Positions 1 through 4,741 of a DNA stretch of 5,099 nt are shown in pieces (position 1 is the first letter of the stretch; each line of letters starts with the position of its first letter). The position numbers were made by a program, and so were the translations under genes. The DNA comes from an uncultured Nitrosopumilaceae archaeon. GTDB taxonomy: Archaea > Thermoproteota > Nitrososphaeria > Nitrososphaerales > Nitrosopumilaceae. The notes under the pieces are model-generated. The model did not search any database, was not told the origin of the DNA, and was given only the letters and a program-made list of their open reading frames with translations. The DNA lies in NCBI GenBank assembly GCA_937875805.1, contig CALFHG010000013.1:1-5099 (forward strand), given 5' to 3'.

Positions 1-36
1 CGTGATTTTAAGATAAATCGTGTTTAATACAGAAAA

Positions 37-46
37 TTATAATTAT
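37..46 (+). promoter_or_regulatory. Putative archaeal box A (TATA) for the reductase gene
   Basis: TTATAATTAT is centred about 27 bases before the ATG at 68. That is the spacing expected if TBP binds here and transcription starts at or just before the start codon. No Shine-Dalgarno-like sequence lies between the box and the ATG, which agrees with a leaderless mRNA. The surroundings are AT-rich, so a chance match is possible; the regular spacing is the main support. Confidence 0.45.
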
Positions 47-67
47 GGGTATAAAATGGATTAATAC

Positions 68-1147
68 ATGAAAGCCGTTGTATACAATGAATATGCACCA
101 GATGATAATTATGCTAAAATCCTCAAAGTCCAGGATATTGATGATCCAAAACCAAAATCAGACGAAGTAGTTTTTAAAGTTAAATCTGCTGCTCTGAATT
201 ATAATGATATTTGGGGAATGCGTGGAGTTCCAGTTGCAGTTCCATTGCCACACGTATCAGGTTCTGATGCTGCCGGTGATGTTATCGCAGTTGGTGAAGA
301 TGTAAAAAATATTCAAGTTGGAGATAGAGTAGTTTCTCACTCTAACATGTCATGTAGAGTTTGTAAAGCCTGTACTGATGGGAGAGAATTTGATTGCATT
401 AAGAGAACTATTTGGGGATTCCAAACCGGTCCAACTTGGGGAGCATTCCAAGAGGTAACTCATCTTCCTGAAGTAAACATTTCAAAAATTCCAGAAGGTG
501 TATCATATGATGATGCAGCTGCAGCATCAATGACTATTCTAACTTCATGGCACATGTTAGTTGGTAGAGCAAAAATTACTCCTGGACAAACTGTCTTAAT
601 TATGGGTGGAGGTTCTGGAGTGGGAAGTTTTGGAATTCAAATTGCAAAACTATACAATTGTGATGTTATTGCAACTGCAAGTCCAGACAAACTAGACAAA
701 TGTTTAGAACTTGGAGCTGATTTTGCAGTAGACCACAGAAAAGAAGATTGGAGTAAAGAAGTCTATAAAATTTCAAAAGAAATTGCAAAGAGAAAAGGTG
801 AAGCACCAGGAATTGATTTATCATTTGATCATATAGGTGAAACACACTGGAATCAGCAACTACAATTACTGAAGTATGGTGCAACACTAGTTTCATGTGG
901 AGCAACCACTGGATACAATGCAAAGACTGATCTTAGACATGTGTTCTTTAAAGGAACTAACATCTTGGGTTCAACACAAGGAACCAAAGCCGAACTTGAT
1001 CAAGCCCTTTACTGGATGGGTCAAGGAAAAATTAAAGCTGCAATTGATTCAACATACACATTTGAACAAGCAGCAGAGGCTCATACAAAGATGTTAACCG
1101 GAAAAGGAATGTTCGGAAAAATTTTAATGAAGCCCGAAGGCGTTTAG
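68..1147 (+). CDS. MDR-superfamily NAD(P)H-dependent reductase, crotonyl/acryloyl-CoA reductase-like (zinc-binding dehydrogenase family)
   Basis: This is a complete 359-residue medium-chain dehydrogenase/reductase. The N-terminal GroES-like domain (about 1-150) carries a structural zinc motif, C96-x2-C99-x2-C102-x7-C110. The Rossmann domain has a glycine-rich loop at 180-186 (GGGSGVG), followed by strand CDVIATAS and K208, which suits NAD(P)H binding. The catalytic zinc ligands of alcohol dehydrogenases are absent: the first-Cys position reads NYND (44-47), and the usual GHE reads GSD (65-67). NYNDIW and HVSGSDAAG instead resemble crotonyl-CoA carboxylase/reductase and quinone oxidoreductases, so reduction of an enoyl-CoA or other activated double bond is more likely than alcohol oxidation. 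The start follows a box A at the right distance and gives a canonical MKAVVY N-terminus. A CoA-ester lyase gene begins 7 bases downstream, supporting a CoA-thioester role. The exact substrate is inference; a quinone or other enone reductase remains possible. Confidence 0.85.
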   Translation: MKAVVYNEYAPDDNYAKILKVQDIDDPKPKSDEVVFKVKSAALNYNDIWGMRGVPVAVPLPHVSGSDAAGDVIAVGEDVKNIQVGDRVVSHSNMSCRVCKACTDGREFDCIKRTIWGFQTGPTWGAFQEVTHLPEVNISKIPEGVSYDDAAAASMTILTSWHMLVGRAKITPGQTVLIMGGGSGVGSFGIQIAKLYNCDVIATASPDKLDKCLELGADFAVDHRKEDWSKEVYKISKEIAKRKGEAPGIDLSFDHIGETHWNQQLQLLKYGATLVSCGATTGYNAKTDLRHVFFKGTNILGSTQGTKAELDQALYWMGQGKIKAAIDSTYTFEQAAEAHTKMLTGKGMFGKILMKPEGV

Positions 1148-1154
1148 CCATTTA

Positions 1155-2009
1155 ATGACTCAGCTTTTTCGAAGTCTCATTTTTGTTCCTGGGAATAATT
1201 CCAGGTTCTTAGAAAAGGCAAAAACTCTCCAAGCTGATATTGTTTGTTTTGATTTAGAAGATTCTGTTCCGGATAATGAAAAAGTAAATGCACGAAAACT
1301 TATCAAATCTGCATTAAAATCTAGAAAATTGTATAAATCATCAATTTTTGTCAGAACGAATTCTCCAAGTTCTGGAAAAATCCCATCTGATCTTAAAGAA
1401 ATTGTACAAAAAGGCATTGATGGAATTGTAATTCCCAAAGTTAACAATGTAAAAGAAATGAAAAAAATTGAAAAAATATTATCTGATTTAGAAAAAACTC
1501 GGAAACTAAAACCAATTCAAATTATTCCTTCCATTGAATCTGCACAAGGTGTGGTAAATACATTTGATATTGCATCTTTTGGAAAACGAGTTTGTGCAGT
1601 TGTTTTTGGTGTATTTGATTTGTTGAATGATTTAGGAGTAGAATATGCAAAAGATTCTGAAGGGGAAAAATATTCTAGAAGAAAAATACCTGTGGATGCA
1701 CATGCAGCAGGAGTTGCAGTAATTGATTCTATCTGGCAAGATCTTAAAGATTCTAAAGGATTGGAAAAAGATTGCAAATTAGGAAAAAGTCTGGGATATA
1801 CTGGAAAAAGTATCATACACCCGGATCAAATACCTATTGTCCACAAATCATTTCATCCCAACAAAAATGAAATATCTTGGGCTGAAAAAGTATGCAAAAT
1901 TTATCTTGAATCAACAAAAAAAGGTAAAGGTGCAACCACTGTAGAAGGAAAAATGATTGATGAGGTGCATTTCAAACAAGCAAAAGCTCTTCTTGATCTT
2001 GTAAAATGA
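1155..2009 (+). CDS. HpcH/HpaI aldolase / citrate lyase beta (CitE)-like CoA-ester lyase
   Basis: This complete 284-residue protein is a TIM-barrel lyase of the CitE / malyl-CoA / citramalyl-CoA lyase family, which cleaves or forms C-C bonds in acyl-CoA thioesters using Mg2+. Visible family landmarks are RSLIFVPG at 6-13, the LEDSV motif at 34-38, R67 in the VRTN strand (expected to bind carboxylate), E128 in PSIES and D155 in FGVFDLLNDLG (expected Mg ligands), D191, GYTGKSIIHP at 214-223, and the C-terminal EGKMID segment (264-269). Length is normal for the family, and MTQLFRSL places the start correctly before the first strand. No citD or citF partner is present, so this is probably a stand-alone lyase or thioesterase rather than part of citrate lyase. 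The 7-base gap after the reductase and lack of a separate promoter or clear Shine-Dalgarno suggest co-transcription. Malyl-CoA, citramalyl-CoA and related substrates cannot be told apart by eye. Confidence 0.87.
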   Translation: MTQLFRSLIFVPGNNSRFLEKAKTLQADIVCFDLEDSVPDNEKVNARKLIKSALKSRKLYKSSIFVRTNSPSSGKIPSDLKEIVQKGIDGIVIPKVNNVKEMKKIEKILSDLEKTRKLKPIQIIPSIESAQGVVNTFDIASFGKRVCAVVFGVFDLLNDLGVEYAKDSEGEKYSRRKIPVDAHAAGVAVIDSIWQDLKDSKGLEKDCKLGKSLGYTGKSIIHPDQIPIVHKSFHPNKNEISWAEKVCKIYLESTKKGKGATTVEGKMIDEVHFKQAKALLDLVK

Positions 2010-2012
2010 GTA

Positions 2013-2018
2013 TTTTTT
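2013..2018 (+). terminator. Poly-T terminator candidate after the reductase-lyase unit
   Basis: A run of six T residues begins four bases after the lyase stop codon, in the 22-base gap before the convergent regulator gene. Archaeal transcription commonly ends at short T-runs without a strong hairpin. No stable stem is visible here. The run is only weakly distinctive in such AT-rich DNA. Confidence 0.4.
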
Positions 2019-2031
2019 AGTAAATCTATTC

Positions 2032-2649
2032 TTATAACTCTATAATTGATTTCATACTGGTACTTTTCTCAAATATTTTTTTATTTACAACTCCAATAAT
2101 TTCAATTTTATCTTTTTTAATTTTTAAATCTATTTCTTCAAAAATACATTGTAATTTAGATATTTTTTTACTTTCACTAAGAACTTTTCCAGATTCAATA
2201 ATTAAACCATTCAAGATTAAATTTTCTATCTTTCTATATCCTGATGTTTTAGGAATTTTAGATTCTTTAAGAATTTGTGGAATCGTATATTCTTTCTCTA
2301 AAAGAGCAGTGATAATTTTTCTTGTTTCAATATCTCCAAATACTTCTAAAATTAAATCTCTTAAATGTTGATGAATAATAGTTACTAAAAATTTATCATT
2401 TTTTATTTTCACTTTGAGAATTTTACTAATACAGTCTTTTTCAAATCTATTGGTATCTATTGATGAATTTTTTTTAAGAACACTTAAAAATTTATGAAAA
2501 TTCTCTATTGATAATTTTATTGACATTCCATATTCCAAAAATAATTCTCTTTCAACTTTCTTTAAAATTTCTAAATTTAGTTTTTCTTTAATTTCAAGTG
2601 ATAGTGGAGATGCAATTATTCTATCAATACCGCCCATACAACAGATCAT
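2032..2649 (-). CDS. Winged-helix transcriptional regulator of a thaumarchaeal family (N-terminal NitrOD5/DUF3227-like domain)
   Basis: The protein has 205 residues from the first ATG. Residues about 14-80 form a helical domain containing EYGMSIKLSIENFHKF (39-54), which resembles the output/sensor domain often called NitrOD5. Residues about 98-155 form a winged helix-turn-helix: FGDIETRKIITALL, then TIPQILKESKIPKTSGYRKI as the recognition region, then LILNGLIIESG as the wing. A beta-rich tail follows (about 163-190). There is no membrane segment or metal-binding cluster, although C3, C4, C73 and C168 are present. It probably acts as a cytoplasmic DNA-binding regulator; the target is unknown. 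It is divergent from the response regulator at 2695. The internal ATG at 2635-2637 (residue 5) may be the true start, because it sits about 28 bases from the shared box A. By hand count, 2101-2400 is about 21% G+C against about 35% in 541-840, so the gene is unusually AT-rich. Confidence 0.78.
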   Translation of the reverse strand: MICCMGGIDRIIASPLSLEIKEKLNLEILKKVERELFLEYGMSIKLSIENFHKFLSVLKKNSSIDTNRFEKDCISKILKVKIKNDKFLVTIIHQHLRDLILEVFGDIETRKIITALLEKEYTIPQILKESKIPKTSGYRKIENLILNGLIIESGKVLSESKKISKLQCIFEEIDLKIKKDKIEIIGVVNKKIFEKSTSMKSIIEL

Positions 2650-2656
2650 AAATGAT

Positions 2657-2669
2657 ACAAAATATTAAA
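2657..2669. promoter_or_regulatory. Shared AT-rich box A candidate between divergent regulator genes
   Basis: AAAATATTAAAG, containing the palindrome AATATT at 2661-2666, reads as a TATA-like box on both strands. Its centre lies about 30 bases before the plus-strand ATG at 2695, and about 28 bases before the minus-strand internal ATG at 2637. It could therefore drive both genes. A second TATA-like hexamer on the minus strand, GATATA at 2683-2688, could alternatively serve the regulator start at 2649. Confidence 0.4.
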
Positions 2670-2694
2670 GAACTGTTCTTTGTATATCAAAGAT

Positions 2695-3045
2695 ATGAAC
2701 AAATCAGTAATAGTAATTGATGATGATGAGGAAATAGTTAGATTATTTACTGAATTTCTTGAAGAGCATCAAATCCGTGTAATTGGCAATGGATTTGATG
2801 GAATTACTGCTGTTAAATTATACAAAGAAACTAAACCTGATGTTGTCTTAATTGATCTCAACATGCCAAATGGAAGTGGTTTTTATGCAATTAAAAAAAT
2901 TCAAGAGATCGATCCTAAAGCATGCATTATAGCTGTAAGTGCTGATGGAAGTTCTATTACTCAAGAAAAATTGGAAAAGCTAAACATTCCTCTTATTCAA
3001 AAACCATTCAAAATGGATCAAGTAATTTCTATTATTAATAATTAA
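2695..3045 (+). CDS. Single-domain CheY-like response regulator (receiver domain only)
   Basis: This 116-residue protein is a stand-alone REC domain with no output domain, expected to be a cytoplasmic phospho-relay protein acting by protein contact. The acidic pocket is D9-D10-D11 and the phospho-acceptor is D54, in VVLIDLNMPNGSG. S82 takes the conserved Ser/Thr place, in AVSADGS, and K103-P104 gives the conserved Lys-Pro. The aromatic switch position three residues before the Lys is Leu100, so signalling by a Tyr/Phe switch as in CheY is not expected. I chose the ATG at 2695 rather than the in-frame TTG at 2680. The ATG gives the usual short lead into the first strand (MNKSVIVIDDD) and lies about 30 bases after a box A. 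No histidine kinase is visible; the divergent winged-helix regulator next door is a possible functional partner, by position only. Confidence 0.9.
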   Translation: MNKSVIVIDDDEEIVRLFTEFLEEHQIRVIGNGFDGITAVKLYKETKPDVVLIDLNMPNGSGFYAIKKIQEIDPKACIIAVSADGSSITQEKLEKLNIPLIQKPFKMDQVISIINN

Positions 3046-3050
3046 GATAT

Positions 3051-3064
3051 TCCCATTTTTGGGA
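3051..3064 (+). terminator. Small hairpin with T-run after the response regulator
   Basis: TCCC (3051-3054) can pair with GGGA (3061-3064) around the loop ATTTTT. It starts five bases after the response-regulator stop, and CTTTTC follows. It is a short stem, but its C/G content stands out in this AT-rich gap. A terminator fits its position. Confidence 0.4.
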
Positions 3065-3080
3065 CTTTTCATATAGTCTT

Positions 3081-3090
3081 ATATTATAAT
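3081..3090 (+). promoter_or_regulatory. Putative box A for the small ribbon-helix-helix gene
   Basis: ATATTATAAT is centred about 29 bases before the ATG at 3115, the same spacing as at other genes in this window. No Shine-Dalgarno-like sequence is seen before the ATG. Confidence 0.4.
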
Positions 3091-3114
3091 TTTCATACAT
3101 AATATTTGATATAA

Positions 3115-3258
3115 ATGAGTAAACGTGTAACAATCATGATTGATGATGATCTTGATAAAAAACTGAGATTACGTCAAGCAAAAATGATCCAAACAGAGCA
3201 GTCGTCATATAGTTATTCAAAAGTGATAAACGAATCACTACGTAAAATTTTAAAATAG
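3115..3258 (+). CDS. Small ribbon-helix-helix (RHH) DNA-binding protein, 47 residues
   Basis: The short open frame encodes 47 residues beginning MSKRVTIMIDDDLDKKLRLR. It has the RHH layout: strand RVTIMI at about 4-9 (would contact DNA as a dimer), DDDLDKKL opening the first helix (about 10-28), a polar turn QSSYSYS (29-35), and a second helix KVINESLRKILK at the C-terminus. This is close to the minimum size for a MetJ/Arc/CopG-type fold and resembles a small RHH protein I associate with ammonia-oxidising archaea. It has its own promoter-like box, a T-rich tract after its stop, and no adjacent toxin gene, so an orphan regulator is more likely than an antitoxin. Its target is unknown. Coding status rests on the fold pattern and promoter spacing. 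Confidence 0.75.
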   Translation: MSKRVTIMIDDDLDKKLRLRQAKMIQTEQSSYSYSKVINESLRKILK

Positions 3259-3279
3259 ATTTTTTATTTTTTAAAATTT
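3245..3279 (+). terminator. AT-only inverted repeat and T-runs at the end of the RHH gene
   Basis: AAATTTTAAAA (3245-3255) is a perfect 11-bp inverted match to TTTTAAAATTT (3269-3279), spanning the stop codon. Two T-runs lie at 3260-3265 and 3267-3272. Either the T-runs or the stem could end transcription. All the pairs are A-T, so the stem would be weak and the T-runs are the better signal. Confidence 0.4.
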
Positions 3280-3311
3280 CTGTTTTAATTGGAATAGATT
3301 AAAGATACTGA

Positions 3312-3326
3312 ATATTTAATAAATAT
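3312..3326 (+). promoter_or_regulatory. AT-rich promoter candidate upstream of the TPR gene
   Basis: ATATTTAATAAATAT is the most TATA-like stretch in the 74-base gap before the TPR gene. Its centre is only about 14-17 bases from the ATG at 3333, closer than at other genes here. Either a weaker box at 3297-3304 (GATTAAAG) is used, or translation starts further downstream, for example at the in-frame Met14 (3372-3374). Confidence 0.25.
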
Positions 3327-3332
3327 AGTAAA

Positions 3333-4046
3333 ATGGTTGATCTTCTTGATCCTTCAAATGTGATAACTAGGATGTTTAATGGTGAAAAGTATGATGAGAT
3401 GTATGCCTACTGTAAAAAATTACTAGAAAAAATTCCAAATGACATGGTTGCATTACAAAATATTTCATTATCTTTAATTTATCTAAAAAAATACGATGAA
3501 GCAATTGATTATTGTAATAAAGTTCTAGAAATAAAAAATTCTGATATATATGCACTAAAAAATAAGATTTTTGCTCTTGAAAATTTGAAACAATATGAAC
3601 AAGTTTTAGAATTGTGCAAACAAATTCTTTCAACTAACTCAAAAGATATTTGGGCTCTAAACAGTATGGGATTATCTCTAAATGAATTAAATCGCCATAA
3701 AGAAGCTCTTGAATGCTATGAAACATCCCTTCTAATAGATCCAAAAGATATTACGGCTTTAATGAATAAGGCTATCTCCTTAAGTCATCTAGGTAATTAT
3801 CAAGATGCTATTGATTACTATGATAGAGCACAAATAATTGATTCAAAATTAAAAGAATTACCCCTTGCAAAATCACGATTATTTGAAAAATTAGGTATGG
3901 CTGATGAATCATTTTTAGCTGCTCAAGGAATTCTCAATAAAGATATGGAAAAAATCAAAAATGATGCTAAAGAAAACAGGTGTTCTATCTTTCATCAATT
4001 ATGTGATGATGAATTTAAAAAATCTAATAAACCATCTGACATCTAA
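3333..4046 (+). CDS. Tetratricopeptide repeat (TPR) protein
   Basis: The protein has 237 residues with consecutive TPR units. An Asp-ending turn recurs exactly every 34 residues at D37, D71, D105 and D139, with the next boundary at about 173. Units 38-71, 72-105, 106-139 and 140-173 show the expected pattern of a small residue after helix A, then Y/H and EA/DA pairs, such as KKYDEAIDYC, NRHKEALECY and GNYQDAIDYY. A degenerate first unit covers about 4-36 and a partial last unit about 174-205. The charged tail (206-237) contains two Cys residues. There is no signal peptide or membrane span, so it should be a cytoplasmic scaffold for protein-protein contacts; partners cannot be read from sequence. 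It sits between the RHH gene and ribE, which has its own promoter, so a flavin role is not implied. The start at 3333 is plausible, with Met14 as an alternative. Confidence 0.87.
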   Translation: MVDLLDPSNVITRMFNGEKYDEMYAYCKKLLEKIPNDMVALQNISLSLIYLKKYDEAIDYCNKVLEIKNSDIYALKNKIFALENLKQYEQVLELCKQILSTNSKDIWALNSMGLSLNELNRHKEALECYETSLLIDPKDITALMNKAISLSHLGNYQDAIDYYDRAQIIDSKLKELPLAKSRLFEKLGMADESFLAAQGILNKDMEKIKNDAKENRCSIFHQLCDDEFKKSNKPSDI

Positions 4047-4051
4047 ATCAT

Positions 4052-4058
4052 TTTATAC
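4052..4058 (+). promoter_or_regulatory. Box A promoter of ribE
   Basis: TTTATAC matches the archaeal box A core and is centred 25 bases before the ATG at 4080. This fits a leaderless ribE transcript started within the 33-base gap after the TPR gene. Confidence 0.55.
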
Positions 4059-4079
4059 ACAAATACAATAGACTTCATA

Positions 4080-4664
4080 ATGTTTACAGGAATTGTTGAA
4101 GGAATTGGAAAAGTAGAAAAAATTTCTAAAAATACAAAAAACAGAAGTGATATTCAAATGACTGTAAATTTAGGAAAACATGCAAAGGGATTAAAAATTG
4201 GACAAAGTGTTGCTCTAAATGGTGTTTGCCTTACGGCAACTAAACTTTCTAAATCATCTTGTATTTTTGAAATGATTGAAGAAACTACAAAAAAAACTGA
4301 TCTTGGAAATTTAAAAGTTGGAGGAATTGTAAATATTGAACGTAGTTTAAAAACAGGTGATCGACTTGAAGGACATTTTGTTTTAGGTCATGTCGATGGA
4401 GTTGCTATAATTAAAAAAATTATAAAAAAACCTAAAGAAGTACAAGTATGGTTTGAAATCCCAAAAAAACTATCCAAGTTTGTAGTAAAAAAAGGCTCTA
4501 TTGCAATAGATGGAATTAGTTTGACTGTCGCTGACATCAAAAATACTCTTGCATCTGTGTCACTGATTCCTCATACTATTGATGTAACAAATTTTCATAC
4601 CAAAAAAATAGGCGATAAAGTTAATATTGAAACTGACATTCTTGGAAAATACATTTTAAAGTAA
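4080..4664 (+). CDS. ribE: Riboflavin synthase, alpha-subunit type (two lumazine-binding repeats)
   Basis: Riboflavin synthase (EC 2.5.1.9) converts two 6,7-dimethyl-8-ribityllumazine molecules to riboflavin plus a pyrimidinedione that re-enters the pathway. The start is diagnostic: MFTGIVEGIG. Two homologous barrels are visible. The N-terminal one (1 to about 88) has GQSVALNGVCLTAT with C50 and a VNIERSL end. The C-terminal one (about 89-194) has GHFVLGHVDG (H99, H104), GSIAIDGISLTV at 139-150, SLIPHT at 161-166 and VNIETD at 181-186. This is the bacterial/eukaryotic type, not the lumazine-synthase-like MJ1184 type of many archaea. At 194 residues it is about 20 shorter than E. coli and B. 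subtilis enzymes, because it ends at GKYILK, where others continue into a C-terminal helix used for trimer contact. It precedes ribB by 77 bases; each gene has a promoter-like box. Confidence 0.95.
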   Translation: MFTGIVEGIGKVEKISKNTKNRSDIQMTVNLGKHAKGLKIGQSVALNGVCLTATKLSKSSCIFEMIEETTKKTDLGNLKVGGIVNIERSLKTGDRLEGHFVLGHVDGVAIIKKIIKKPKEVQVWFEIPKKLSKFVVKKGSIAIDGISLTVADIKNTLASVSLIPHTIDVTNFHTKKIGDKVNIETDILGKYILK

Positions 4665-4668
4665 AGCC

Positions 4669-4705
4669 AATTACCTACAACTTTAATGGTAATTACCAAT
4701 TTTTT
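4669..4705 (+). terminator. Hairpin plus T6 terminator candidate after ribE
   Basis: AATTACC (4669-4675) can pair with GGTAATT (4688-4694) around a 12-base loop, five bases after the ribE stop. A T-run follows at 4700-4705. This arrangement would suit termination of ribE. The right arm overlaps the 12-bp palindrome described separately, so the sequence may have another or a double function. Confidence 0.4.
4687..4698. promoter_or_regulatory. Perfect 12-bp palindrome upstream of ribB (operator candidate)
   Basis: TGGTAATTACCA is a perfect dyad centred about 24 bases upstream of the ribB box A. It carries G/C pairs at both ends, in an otherwise very AT-rich gap. A dimeric repressor or activator site is a reasonable reading; it could equally be part of the ribE terminator. 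The bound protein, if any, is unknown. Confidence 0.35.
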
Positions 4706-4712
4706 AGTAAAC

Positions 4713-4720
4713 TTTATAAT
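4713..4720 (+). promoter_or_regulatory. Box A promoter of ribB
   Basis: TTTATAAT is centred about 25 bases before the ATG at 4742, matching the spacing found at ribE. The intervening sequence has no Shine-Dalgarno-like motif, so ribB is probably transcribed separately from ribE as a leaderless mRNA. Confidence 0.55.
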
Positions 4721-4741
4721 TAGATTAAGAAGTTTTTTCTT

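Noticed and set aside
45..71. An eight-codon upstream frame whose TGA overlaps the reductase ATG, resembling a translationally coupled leader peptide.
   Set aside because: The box A at 37-46 overlaps its start codon, so the mRNA would begin downstream of it. It has no Shine-Dalgarno sequence and is very short.
666..923. Minus-strand open frame opposite the reductase gene.
   Set aside because: It lies entirely inside the conserved Rossmann domain coding sequence, with low-complexity Leu/His/Gln-rich translation and no promoter.
1155..2009. Possibility that the lyase is a true citrate lyase beta subunit.
   Set aside because: No acyl-carrier (citD) or alpha (citF) gene is adjacent, and CitE-like proteins without them usually have other CoA-ester substrates.
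2680..2694. TTG start adding five residues to the response regulator.
   Set aside because: The ATG at 2695 gives the normal receiver-domain N-terminus and fits the promoter spacing. The TTG has no supporting signal.
4413..4430. Two A7 runs inside ribE that could signal a frameshift or slippage site.
   Set aside because: The frame continues cleanly through both into the conserved second lumazine-binding repeat, so there is no sign of a frameshift.
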